Positions 1 through 8,185 of a stretch of DNA of 64,000 nt are shown here, one piece after another. The notes below the pieces were generated by a model. That model searched no databases and was not told the DNA's origin. It saw nothing but the letters and a program-made list of their open reading frames with translations. Each line of letters begins with the position of its first letter. The stretch's first letter is position 1. Position numbers and translations under genes: made by a program. The stretch is taken from contig NZ_JAMWEG010000001.1 of the NCBI RefSeq assembly GCF_025460765.1, positions 124,001 to 188,000 of the forward strand. The letters are read 5' to 3'. Origin of the DNA: Micromonospora sp. MA102 (GTDB lineage Bacteria; Actinomycetota; Actinomycetes; Mycobacteriales; Micromonosporaceae).

Positions 1-2352
1 TTCGTCTTCGCGTTCCTCAACGTCACCGGGGTGACCGCCGAGCAGCTCAACCCGGCCGGGCTGCCGCGCGGCCTGCTGCTGCTCGTGCTGCTGTGGTGGT
101 GCTGGGCGCCGTTCGCCTGGCTGGGCAGCACCGTCCGGCTGGACCGCGGGGTCATGCCGGTGCTGGTGTTCGGGCTCAGCGCCACCTTGTTCGTGATGGG
201 CCTGACGGTGCGGGAGGCGTTCCACGACCGGCCCGGCGGGCTCTCCGGTCCGGTGGTCTTCGCCGTCGGCTACCTGGTCGTGCGCGGCACCACGCTGGCC
301 GCCGCCGCAGTGGCCGCCGCCGGGGAGGCGGCACCCCGCCGGCTCGCGCTGCGGGCGTGGCCGCCGCCGCTGGCCGGCGGGCTGTTCCTGCTCGCCGCCG
401 CGCTGGTCCCGGGACACGTGCCGGGCGAGGTGGGCCGGGAGTGGGTCCGCTTCGGGCTGGTGGGCTGCGCGATCGCCGCGGAGTACGGCGGGGCGATGCT
501 GCTCGGGGCGGACCGGTGGCGGATCGGCTCGATTCCGTACTGGGCGGAGCGGCACGCGCTGATCATCCTGATCGGGTTCGGGGAGACGATCATCTCGGTG
601 GGGCTGAGCCAGGGGGTGGCGGCGACCCAACCGCTGACCCTGGAGGTGCTGGTCGGGACGCTGCTCGGGGTGGCGCTGGCCGGCGCGCTGTGGTGGACGT
701 ACTTCGACGTGGCCCGGTTCGCGGCCGAGCAGGCGCTGGAGCGGGCCACCGGCGCGCGGCGCGCGCTGCTCGGCCGGGACGCGTACAGCTTCCTGCACCT
801 GCCGATGATGACCGGGCTGATCCTGGTGGCGCTCGGCCTGAAGAAGGTGCTCGGTGAGCTCCAGGTGGACAGCCACGAGGCGACCCCGCTGATCACGCTG
901 CTGGTGCTCCACGGCGGGGTGGTGCTCTACCTGCTGGGGCTGGTGCTGTTCGAGGTACGGACGCTGCGCATCCTGGGCCGGTCCCCGGTGCTCGGCATCC
1001 TGCTGGTGGCCGGGCTGGCGCCGGTCGCGCCGCACCTGCCGGCGCTGGCCGAGCTGGCCCTGCTGGCCGCGGCGGTGGGCGCGACCGCGCTGGCCGACGT
1101 GACCGTGTTCCGGCGCCGGCACCGCCGGCTGCACGCGATGATCGGCCCGATCCAGGAGCACGCCGGCGTCACCCCGAAGGAACTCTTCTTCGACCTGGTC
1201 TTCGTCTACGCCTTCCTCCAGCTGGCCGCGCTGATGGCCGACGACCCGACCTGGTCCGGCCTGGCGCGCGGGCTGCTGGTGCTCGCCGTGCTCTGGCAGG
1301 CCTGGTGCGCGTACGCCTGGCTGTCGGCCGAGGTCCGCGCGGAGAGCCCGGTGGTCCGCCTCGTCATGGTGCTCGTGGTCGCGCTCACCGCGCTGATCAC
1401 GCTGGCCAGCCCCCAGGCGATCGACGACTCCCGCGGTGGCCTGCCCGGGCCGCTGGTCTTCGTCGCCTGCTATGGGGCCATCCGGCTGCTGCACCTGGCC
1501 TCGTTCGGGCTGGTGGCGCGGCAGGACCCGGCCTGGCGGACGCCGCCGCTGCGGGCCGCCGCGCCGACCCTGGTCTCGCTCGGCCTCATGCTGGTCGCCG
1601 CGCTGCTGCCGCTGCCGGTCGGCGACGTCCGCCAGTTCTCCCCGCCGCGGGTCGGGCTGTGGCTGCTCGCCATCGCGGTCGACCTGGCCGGGAACGCCCG
1701 GGTGGGCCTGCGCCACCTCACCGTGCGCTCGGCGGAGCACTGGGCCGACCGGCACGGCCTGATCATCATCATCGGGCTCGGGGAGGCGGTGATCTCGATG
1801 GGCAGCGCCGTGGTGTACACGCCGGTCTCGGCCCGGATCGTGGTGGCGGCGTTCCTCGGCACCGCCCTGCTGGCCGCCCTGTGGTGGACCTACTTCGGCT
1901 GGGACAGCACCGAGGGCGAACACGCGCTCGCCGTCGCCGACCTGCCCACCCGGACCCGGCTGGCCCGCGACGCGTACACGTGGCTGCACCTGCCGATGGT
2001 GGCGGGGATCGTGCTGGTCTCGCTGGGCCTGCGCAAGACCATGTCGGTGCTGGGCAGCGAGGGCTTCTTCGAGCTCGGGCCGCCGCCGTACCCACTGGCG
2101 CACGCCGCGCTCTTCGGCGGGGTGCTGCTCTACCTGTCGGGCGTCCAGGCGTTCCGGTGGCGGACGACCGGGCGCTGGCGTCCGGCCCGGGTGGCGCAGG
2201 CCGTCGTGGTGGCCGCGCTGCTGCCGCTGACGGCCGGGTTGTCGGCGCTGCTCGCGCTGGGCCTGCTGGCCGCGGTCTGCCTGGCCCTCACCGCGTTCGA
2301 GGTGCTCCGCGACCACGAGCGGGCCGCCACCGCCCCGGTAGGGTCGCGCTGA
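1..2352 (+). CDS. LtrA-family membrane protein, two tandem LtrA domains (5' end outside window)
   Basis: The reading frame is open from base 1, so the true start lies upstream. The first visible residues FVFAF are the tail of the LtrA signature, which appears complete in the second half as ELFFDLVFVYAF (near base 1180). The two halves repeat the same landmarks: RHALIILIGFGETI and RHGLIIIIGLGEAV, then GALWWTYFD and AALWWTYFG, then HLPMMTGLILVALGL and HLPMVAGIVLVSLGL. The protein is therefore an internal duplication with many hydrophobic membrane segments. The LtrA family is named for low-temperature requirement in Listeria; its substrate or biochemical role is not established. The gene ends 12 bases before the convergent arfB gene. 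Identification of the family is secure; function is not. Confidence 0.9.
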   Translation, partial: FVFAFLNVTGVTAEQLNPAGLPRGLLLLVLLWWCWAPFAWLGSTVRLDRGVMPVLVFGLSATLFVMGLTVREAFHDRPGGLSGPVVFAVGYLVVRGTTLAAAAVAAAGEAAPRRLALRAWPPPLAGGLFLLAAALVPGHVPGEVGREWVRFGLVGCAIAAEYGGAMLLGADRWRIGSIPYWAERHALIILIGFGETIISVGLSQGVAATQPLTLEVLVGTLLGVALAGALWWTYFDVARFAAEQALERATGARRALLGRDAYSFLHLPMMTGLILVALGLKKVLGELQVDSHEATPLITLLVLHGGVVLYLLGLVLFEVRTLRILGRSPVLGILLVAGLAPVAPHLPALAELALLAAAVGATALADVTVFRRRHRRLHAMIGPIQEHAGVTPKELFFDLVFVYAFLQLAALMADDPTWSGLARGLLVLAVLWQAWCAYAWLSAEVRAESPVVRLVMVLVVALTALITLASPQAIDDSRGGLPGPLVFVACYGAIRLLHLASFGLVARQDPAWRTPPLRAAAPTLVSLGLMLVAALLPLPVGDVRQFSPPRVGLWLLAIAVDLAGNARVGLRHLTVRSAEHWADRHGLIIIIGLGEAVISMGSAVVYTPVSARIVVAAFLGTALLAALWWTYFGWDSTEGEHALAVADLPTRTRLARDAYTWLHLPMVAGIVLVSLGLRKTMSVLGSEGFFELGPPPYPLAHAALFGGVLLYLSGVQAFRWRTTGRWRPARVAQAVVVAALLPLTAGLSALLALGLLAAVCLALTAFEVLRDHERAATAPVGSR

Positions 2353-2364
2353 CCCGCCGGTCCG

Positions 2365-2790
2365 TCAGTCGCCGTCCACCCGGCGGTCGCGCTTGCGCTG
2401 GGACTGCCGCTTCTTGTCGGCGAGCCGGCGCTCCTTGGCCCCCCGGGAGGGGCGGGTGGGGCGGCGCGGTTTCGGCGGCGGCGCCACCGCCTCGCGCAGC
2501 AGGGCGGCCATCCGTTCCCGGGCCGCCTCCCGGTTGGCCAGCTGCGCCCGATGCTCGCTGGCCGCCACGGTGAGCACCCCGTCGACCAGCCGACCGGCGA
2601 GCCGGTCGAGGGCGCGGGCACGCAGCGACTCGGGCACGCTCGGCGAGCCGGCCAGGTCGAAGCTCAGCTCGACCCGCGAGTCGGTCGTGTTGACGCCCTG
2701 ACCACCCGGGCCGGACGAGCGGGAGAAGCGTTCCCGCAGCTCGGCGTCGGGCACCACGAGCCGGTCGGTCACCCGCAGTCCGTCGTCCAC
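2365..2790 (-). CDS. arfB: Peptidyl-tRNA hydrolase ArfB, ribosome rescue factor
   Basis: 141 residues. It carries the catalytic GGQ motif in the class I release-factor context SSGPGGQGVNTTDSRVEL (about residues 25-42) and a strongly basic C-terminal tail (KKRQSQRKRDRR) of the kind that enters the mRNA channel of a stalled ribosome. Known ArfB/YaeJ proteins hydrolyse peptidyl-tRNA on non-stop ribosomes. Length and architecture are normal for the family. The GTG start is chosen because TAGCCT lies 6 bases upstream with no Shine-Dalgarno sequence, the pattern of a leaderless transcript. Confidence 0.93.
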   Translation of the reverse strand: MDDGLRVTDRLVVPDAELRERFSRSSGPGGQGVNTTDSRVELSFDLAGSPSVPESLRARALDRLAGRLVDGVLTVAASEHRAQLANREAARERMAALLREAVAPPPKPRRPTRPSRGAKERRLADKKRQSQRKRDRRVDGD

Positions 2791-2799
2791 GCCCCGAGG

Positions 2800-3108
2800 C
2801 TAGCGCCCGGCGCGGTGGCCCGGGGTGGCGGTCACGGTCGGGGTCGGGGTGGGCGCCGGGCCGGCCCGTTCGTCGTCCGAACCGGCCGCCGCGTACGCCG
2901 CCGCCCCGACCAGCAGCAGAGCGATCACCCCGACCTTGGTGACCACCCCCCGGATCGCCGTCCAGGCGGTGCGCCGGGCGCCCGGGACGCTGGTCCGGAT
3001 CGTCTGATAGTCCTTCCAACCCCGCTGCGCGCGGGCGTACGACGCGCCGACACCGGCGCCGATGACCAGACCCACCAGGAGGAGGGCCGCGATGACAGCT
3101 TGCTCCAC
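2800..3108 (-). CDS. Small membrane protein of unknown function
   Basis: 102 residues. Two hydrophobic segments are visible (about residues 4-22 and 59-74) separated by a basic, soluble-looking stretch (RAQRGWKDYQTIR), with a proline/threonine-rich tail. I do not recognise the family. The start is GTG, with GATACT 7 bases upstream, another leaderless-like arrangement. It lies 9 bases upstream of arfB on the same strand, so the two may be co-transcribed, although arfB also has its own -10-like hexamer. Confidence 0.6.
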   Translation of the reverse strand: MEQAVIAALLLVGLVIGAGVGASYARAQRGWKDYQTIRTSVPGARRTAWTAIRGVVTKVGVIALLLVGAAAYAAAGSDDERAGPAPTPTPTVTATPGHRAGR

Positions 3109-3221
3109 CCACGCCAGTATCCATACTCAGCGTAATATTTCCATGGCCCGATGGTCCCACGCCGGATATCCGACAGTTCCCGGTCCGGCACGACGGCGCA
3201 GGTCACGGGCCGCCGGGCCGG

Positions 3222-4082
3222 TCAGCCGCCGCGGCCGATGATGGTGTCGGCGGTCTGCTGGACCTGGTCGATCGGGATGGCGAACCCGATGCCGATCGAG
3301 CCGTTGCCGTCGATGGTGGCGATCGCCGTGTTCACCCCGACCACCTCGCCGCGCGCGTTGACCAGCGGCCCACCGGAGTTGCCCGGGTTGATGGAGGCGT
3401 CGGTCTGCACGGCGGTGTGCCGGCCGTTGCCGATGCGGACCTGCCGGTTGAGCGCGCTGACGATACCGGCGGTGACGGTGCCGGCCAGGCCCAGCGGGGA
3501 GCCCACGGCGAGCACCGGCTCCCCCACCCGCGTCGAGTTCGGCTTGGCCAGCGGCAGCGCTGCCAGCCGGGCCGACGCCGGTACCTTCAGCACCGCCAGG
3601 TCGCTGCCCGGCTCCCGTCCCACCACCTCCGCGGTGAACCGGCGTCCGTCGGAGGTCTCCACCGTCACCGGCCCGGACCCGCCCCGGGACAGGATGTGGT
3701 CGTTGGTCACGATGTGCTGCTCGTTGTCGATGGCGAAGCCGGAACCGCTGGCCGACGCGCCGGACGACCCGCCGACCATCACCGAGACCACCCCGGGGAC
3801 CGTCTTCTCGGCGGCGGTGACCAGCTCCGCCGGCACCGGCGCGGCCGAGGCCGCCGACGGGCCGGGTGCGTCCCGGTCGGCGGCCCAGGTGCCGGCCGCC
3901 GCCCCGGAGACGGTGGAGAGGGCCACCACCGCCGCCGCGCTCAGCAACCGCCGACGCCACCCCTGCCGCGCGGCCTCCCGCTCGGAACCGGCCACGTCCC
4001 AGCGCCCGCGGCCGTCCGGGTCCAGCTCCGGCGAGACGAACCACGGGCCCCGCGGTTCGCCGAGTCCGGTCTGCACTGCCAT
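3222..4082 (-). CDS. HtrA/DegP-like S1C serine protease without PDZ domain
   Basis: 286 residues. An N-terminal cytosolic stretch is followed by one transmembrane segment (about residues 43-63) and a trypsin-like domain. The catalytic triad is visible: His in IVTNDHIL, Asp in PGSDLAVLKV and Ser in NPGNSGGPLV. The protein ends shortly after the protease domain (FAIPIDQVQQTADTIIGRGG), so the C-terminal PDZ domain usual in DegP/HtrA is absent. The ATG is supported by GAGGAG 8 bases upstream. It is the last gene of a moxR-DUF58-VWA-protease run, 44 bases after the VWA gene, which suggests envelope or stress proteostasis. The substrate is unknown. Confidence 0.88.
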   Translation of the reverse strand: MAVQTGLGEPRGPWFVSPELDPDGRGRWDVAGSEREAARQGWRRRLLSAAAVVALSTVSGAAAGTWAADRDAPGPSAASAAPVPAELVTAAEKTVPGVVSVMVGGSSGASASGSGFAIDNEQHIVTNDHILSRGGSGPVTVETSDGRRFTAEVVGREPGSDLAVLKVPASARLAALPLAKPNSTRVGEPVLAVGSPLGLAGTVTAGIVSALNRQVRIGNGRHTAVQTDASINPGNSGGPLVNARGEVVGVNTAIATIDGNGSIGIGFAIPIDQVQQTADTIIGRGG

Positions 4083-4126
4083 ACCTGGGCTCCTCACGTG
4101 TCGTGCGTCGTCCGGTCCTTGCGCGG

Positions 4127-5086
4127 TCAGGGCAGCCGGGAGAACCACCGCAGCGATCCGGCGGCGGCCCCCATGGCGAAGACCAGCCCGAGGCCGATGA
4201 AACGGGCCGAGATGTCCTGCCGTTCGTTGCGGTAACCCACGGACGTGCCGATGTCCTCGTAGACGGCGCGCAGCTCGGCGCTGGTGGACGCCTCGTGGAA
4301 GCCGCCCCCGGTCTCCTCGGCGACCGCCTTGAGGGTCTGCCCGTCGACCGGCACCTGGATCGCCCGCCCACCCCGGTCGACCGAGCCGGTCGGCGTGCCG
4401 AACGAGATGGTGTGCACCGGCACCTTGGCCGCCACGGCCTGGCCGGCCGCCTCCAGCGGATCCATGCCGGACGTGTTCGCCCCGTCGGAGAGGATGATGA
4501 TCCGCGCCGGCGGCGGGTCCTTGGCGGCCTTGGCGTCCAGGCTCTTGACCGCGCCCAGCGAGGTGCTGATGGCCTCCCCGATCGCGGTTCCCTGCACCCC
4601 GGTGATCCCCTCGGCGAGCCGCTCGACCCCCTCGTCCAGGGCGTCCCGGTCGGTGCTCGGCGGCACCACCACCGCCGCGCTGCCGGCGAACGCGACGAGT
4701 CCCACGTTGAACTCGTCCGGCAGCCCGTCGACGAACCGGCGGGCGGCCTCCTTGGCGGCGGTCAGCCGGTCCGGATCGACATCGCCGGCCAGCATCGAGG
4801 TGGAGACGTCCACCGCCACCATCACGGTGGCCCGTTCCCGGGGCACCCGCACCTCGGCGTTGGGCCGGGCGAAGCCGACCACCAGCAGCGCGAGCATGGC
4901 CAGGAAGAGCCCCGCCGGGACGTGCCGGCGCCAGGCCGGCCGCTGCGGCGCGACCCGGTCCAGCAGCCGCAGGTTGGTGAACCGCACCGCGTACCGGCTC
5001 TGCCGGCGCTGCATGGCCAGGTAGCCGACGACCAGCGCGGCGACGCCCAGCAGCAGCCAGAGACGGGCGGGCGACTGCCAGGTCAC
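4127..5086 (-). CDS. VWA-domain membrane protein (BatA-like)
   Basis: 319 residues. Two N-terminal hydrophobic segments (about 8-24 and 57-73) precede a von Willebrand factor A domain (about 85-280), and a hydrophobic C-terminal segment (about 292-310) follows. The metal-ion-dependent adhesion site is intact: DVSTS at 93-97, a threonine in VQGTAIGEA and Asp in IILSDGANTS. Such proteins typically work with MoxR AAA ATPases in chaperone-like assembly; that role is inferred from family and context. It overlaps the upstream DUF58 gene by 4 bases (ATGA), showing translational coupling. Confidence 0.88.
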   Translation of the reverse strand: MTWQSPARLWLLLGVAALVVGYLAMQRRQSRYAVRFTNLRLLDRVAPQRPAWRRHVPAGLFLAMLALLVVGFARPNAEVRVPRERATVMVAVDVSTSMLAGDVDPDRLTAAKEAARRFVDGLPDEFNVGLVAFAGSAAVVVPPSTDRDALDEGVERLAEGITGVQGTAIGEAISTSLGAVKSLDAKAAKDPPPARIIILSDGANTSGMDPLEAAGQAVAAKVPVHTISFGTPTGSVDRGGRAIQVPVDGQTLKAVAEETGGGFHEASTSAELRAVYEDIGTSVGYRNERQDISARFIGLGLVFAMGAAAGSLRWFSRLP

Positions 5087-6069
5087 GCCACACCTCCCCG
5101 AGGCGCGGCGGGCGCGGCGGCGAGCCGGCGCTGGGCGTGCACGTGCCGGACGATGTCCGCGCTCCAGTCCCGGTCGGTGCGCAGCGCCAGGTGCGTCGCG
5201 CCGGACCGGCGCAACGCGTCCCGCACCTGGTCGCGCTGGGCGGCCGCGGCCGCGGCGTACCGCTCGCGCAGGCCCGGGTCACCGGTCCACACCTCGCGGC
5301 GGCGGCCGGTCTCCGGGTCGACCAGGGTGACCAGCCCGACGTCCGGCAGCTCCAGCTCGCGCGGGTCGGTCACCTCGACGGCCAGCACCTGGTGCCGGAC
5401 GGCCAGCCGGCGCAGCACGGCCTCCCAGGCCGGGGCGGCGTCCGGGTCGTCGGGCAGCCCGTCGAGGAAGTCGGAGACGACCACCACGAGGCCGCGCCGG
5501 GTGGCCATCCGCTGGAGCCCGTCCAGCCCGTCGTGCAGGCCCGGCGTCTCCGGGTGCCCGTCGGTGCGTGGCGCGCCCAGCAGGGCGCGGAGCAGCCCGA
5601 GCAGATGGGTACGCCCGCCGCGGGCCGGGAACCGTCGAATGCCGTCCGGGGTGAGCACCTGCCCGCCGAGGCGGTTGCCGACGCCGGCGGTGAGGAAGCC
5701 GACCGCCGCCACGGCGGCCACCGCGAGCTCCCGCTTGTCCAGTGTGGCCGTGCCGTACTCCATGCTGGGGCTGGCGTCGACCAGCAGCCAGGTGGTCAGC
5801 TCGCGGTCGGCGTCGACCACGCGTACGTGCGGGATGGTGGTCCGCGCGGTCACCGCCCAGTCCATCCGGCGGACCTCGTCCTCGCCGGGCCGGTACTCCC
5901 GGCTGCCGGCCGCCTCGCTGCCGGGCCCGGGCAGCAGGCCGCGGTACTGGCCGTGCAACAGCCCGTCGAGCCGCCGGGTGACGGTCAGTTCCAGCCGGCG
6001 CAGCCGCTGGTCGGGAGCCAGGTCGGCCAGTCCGGGGTCGGGCATGGTGGGTGCGTCCCGGCGTCTCAT
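5083..6069 (-). CDS. DUF58 domain protein
   Basis: 328 residues. It contains the DUF58 hallmark GSREYRPGEDEVRRMDWAV (about residues 56-74), followed by a VWA-like fold with LLVDASPSM and VVVVSDFLDGL. DUF58 proteins are partners of MoxR ATPases and VWA proteins in many bacteria; the molecular role is undefined. The gene overlaps moxR upstream and the VWA gene downstream by 4 bases each, so the three are one operon with coupled translation. Confidence 0.88.
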   Translation of the reverse strand: MRRRDAPTMPDPGLADLAPDQRLRRLELTVTRRLDGLLHGQYRGLLPGPGSEAAGSREYRPGEDEVRRMDWAVTARTTIPHVRVVDADRELTTWLLVDASPSMEYGTATLDKRELAVAAVAAVGFLTAGVGNRLGGQVLTPDGIRRFPARGGRTHLLGLLRALLGAPRTDGHPETPGLHDGLDGLQRMATRRGLVVVVSDFLDGLPDDPDAAPAWEAVLRRLAVRHQVLAVEVTDPRELELPDVGLVTLVDPETGRRREVWTGDPGLRERYAAAAAAQRDQVRDALRRSGATHLALRTDRDWSADIVRHVHAQRRLAAAPAAPRGGVA

Positions 6070-7115
6070 GCCGCCGCCAGGTCGGCCGCCGCCTCCGGGT
6101 GCCCGGTGACCACCCGGGGTGGGGGCACCGCCTCGACCAGCCGGCGGACCAGCGACTCGGCGGAGACCCCGTCGGCCACCGCGTCGAAGGAGAGCACCAG
6201 CCGGTGGGAAAGCACGTCCACCGCGAGGTCCCGGACGTCCTCCGGGAGCACGTGGTCGCGACCGTGGATCAGCGCCTGTGCCCGCGCCGCGGCCACCAGG
6301 CCGAGGGTGGCCCGCGGGCTCGCGCCGTACGCCAGCAGCGGGGCGATCTCGGGCAGCCCGAACCGCCCCGGGTCGCGGGTGGCGAGGATGAGCCTGACCA
6401 CGTACTCGGCGAGGGCGTGGTGGACGAAGATGTCGGCGGCCCGGCGCTGGAGTGCGCGCAGCCGGACGGGGTCGAGGACCGGGCGGGCGGTCGGCCGCTC
6501 GGTGCTCATCCGGTAGAGGATGGCCAGCTCGTCGGCGTCGCTCGGGTAGTCGACGACGACCTTCATGAGGAAGCGGTCGCGCTGCGCCTCGGGGAGCTGG
6601 TAGACCCCCTCCGACTCGATCGGGTTCTGGGTGGCCAGCACCAGGAACGGGTCGGGGACCGGCCAGCTGCGGCCGCCGATGGAGACCTGCCGCTCGGCCA
6701 TGGCCTCGAGCAGCGCCGACTGCACCTTGGCCGGGGCGCGGTTGATCTCGTCGGCGAGCACGAGGTTCGCCATGATCGGGCCCAGCTCCACGTCGAACGA
6801 CTCGGTGGAGGCGCGGTAGATGCGGGTGCCGACGATGTCGGAGGGGACCAGGTCGGGGGTGAACTGGATCCGGGAGAAGGTGCCGCCGACCACGGTGGCG
6901 AGGGTCTGCGCCGCGAGGGTCTTGGCCACCCCCGGCACGCCCTCCAGCAGGCAGTGGCCGTCGGCGATCAGGGCGGTGAGCAGGCGATCGACGAGCCGAT
7001 CCTGCCCGACGATCACGCGTTTGACCTCGAAGAGGGTCTGTTCCAGCTCGACGCCGCTCGCGTCGGCATCGACCGGGCTGGGCACGCTGGCCAGGGTGTC
7101 CGAGATGTCCGTCAC
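6066..7115 (-). CDS. MoxR-family AAA+ ATPase
   Basis: 349 residues. Walker A GVPGVAKT at about 59-66, Walker B LVLADEIN at about 118-125, then sensor-type ATQNPIE and an arginine-finger region, all as in MoxR ATPases. The open frame extends far upstream, but that extension overlaps the neighbouring secreted-protein gene and is low-complexity; the GTG at 7115, followed by TDISDTLAS, is the first sensible start, with GGGAAG about 9 bases upstream. MoxR ATPases act as chaperones for metal insertion or complex assembly together with VWA/DUF58 partners, which follow directly here. Confidence 0.9.
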   Translation of the reverse strand: MTDISDTLASVPSPVDADASGVELEQTLFEVKRVIVGQDRLVDRLLTALIADGHCLLEGVPGVAKTLAAQTLATVVGGTFSRIQFTPDLVPSDIVGTRIYRASTESFDVELGPIMANLVLADEINRAPAKVQSALLEAMAERQVSIGGRSWPVPDPFLVLATQNPIESEGVYQLPEAQRDRFLMKVVVDYPSDADELAILYRMSTERPTARPVLDPVRLRALQRRAADIFVHHALAEYVVRLILATRDPGRFGLPEIAPLLAYGASPRATLGLVAAARAQALIHGRDHVLPEDVRDLAVDVLSHRLVLSFDAVADGVSAESLVRRLVEAVPPPRVVTGHPEAAADLAAA

Positions 7116-7263
7116 GGTGCTTGCTTCCCGTGCCGGCGTGCGGACAAACGTCGGATTATCGGCCCCTGGCCGGCCCTTCCGGGGCCGGACCGGGACGACT
7201 CCCCCGGGCGGTCGGCAACGGTGCGAGCGGGATGGGAAGGGGCAGACAGGGTCGGGCGGCCAC

Positions 7264-7301
7264 GGCAGCCGGCCCCCGCCCGGGGACGGGGGCCGGCTGC
7301 C
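7264..7301 (-). terminator. Terminator hairpin after the secreted-protein gene
   Basis: Perfect 15-bp inverted repeat: GGCAGCCGGCCCCCG (7264-7278) and its complement (7287-7301), 8-base loop. It lies just beyond the stop codon of the gene at 7310-7849 and before the start of moxR. It has no T-run, as is common in high-GC actinomycetes. Confidence 0.75.
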
Positions 7302-7309
7302 GGCGGGGG

Positions 7310-7849
7310 TCAGTTGGCGATGAGCAGGTGGAACGGCCGATCCGCGTACCCGCCGCTGGAGCTGCGGGTCTGGACGAAGACCGCGTTCGGGATCAGGTAG
7401 CGCGGCGCCACCGAGACCTCGCCCGCGGGCGGGACGTTCGCCGCGTCGTTGCTGCCGATCGTGGCGTGCAGCCCCTTGAGGTTGACGGCGTAGTCGAGCG
7501 TCACCTGGTACTGGCCGGCGAACTGTCCGGGCAGCGACGGGGAGAACCTGCTGGCGCTCACGACGTTGGGCGAGTGCTGGAGCAGGGTTCCGTTGCTGCT
7601 GACGACCGCCCAGGCGACCAGGCCGGGTGTGGGCGCGGCGAGGGTGGCCCGCATCGCGGCCTTCGCGGACCGGGTCTCGGCAGCGGTCACCGGCGGCTGC
7701 TGGCCGGTCTGGCGCGCGCCGGGCTGCCCGACCTCGGCCGGGGCCTTCGCCGCCGGGTGGGCGGCGGCCGCGATACCGCCGCCGGCCAGGGTGAGGGACA
7801 GCGCGGCGAGGGCCACCACCGACGCCTTGCGCTTGAGGAATGTGGCCAT
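7310..7849 (-). CDS. Secreted protein of unknown function
   Basis: 179 residues with a classical signal peptide: basic start MATFLKRKAS, hydrophobic core VVALAALSLTLAGGGIA and probable cleavage after AAAA. The mature part contains a Pro/Gln-rich segment and then a beta-rich-looking region (residues about 75-175) without cysteines or catalytic motifs I recognise. The ATG is preceded by GGGAGA at 7 bases. It is upstream of moxR on the same strand but separated by a strong terminator, so it is probably a separate transcript. A long AT-rich leader region lies upstream. Confidence 0.7.
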   Translation of the reverse strand: MATFLKRKASVVALAALSLTLAGGGIAAAAHPAAKAPAEVGQPGARQTGQQPPVTAAETRSAKAAMRATLAAPTPGLVAWAVVSSNGTLLQHSPNVVSASRFSPSLPGQFAGQYQVTLDYAVNLKGLHATIGSNDAANVPPAGEVSVAPRYLIPNAVFVQTRSSSGGYADRPFHLLIAN

Positions 7850-8185
7850 GACAGATCTCCCTTTTGTGACCGTGGTGACACGGCCGGCCCGCGTGGTGCG
7901 GGACGGATGAATGCGGCACGGGAGCCAGGCGCAGAATAATTGCGGACCATCGGGGGTCCACGTCGGATCGCACCGTCAATGTAGAGCTACACCTGGCGTT
8001 GAGCTGGGTTTACTACGGAGAGTCGCGACGTCTCGACCAGGTGGAACCTAGCACCGGAAAATGCAGACGGTCAATAGCTCGCATTTACCGCACGGCAATT
8101 GAAAAATGCTTCCGATAATTGTGAGAGGTGAGTGCCGGACCATTCATGAAAATGCCCGGCCGCGGCGGCGGGTAGCGTGACGGCC
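7850..8185 (+). other. Divergent intergenic region, unusually AT-rich for the window
   Basis: 336 bases between divergent genes with no ORF I would call. It carries small inverted repeats (GGACC-N6-GGTCC near 7944-7959 and TGTAG-AG-CTACA at 7980-7991) and an AT-rich stretch around 8075-8125. The right end holds TAGCGT (8173-8178), the likely -10 element for the gene starting at 8186. The remainder probably contains the promoter and a long 5' UTR of the secreted-protein gene; I cannot assign a regulator. Confidence 0.4.

Noticed and set aside
7864..7880. Crp-like site TGTGA-N6-TGACA upstream of the secreted-protein gene
   Set aside because: One half-site mismatches the consensus and it would lie within the 5' UTR, 15-30 bases before the ATG; too weak to list as a feature.
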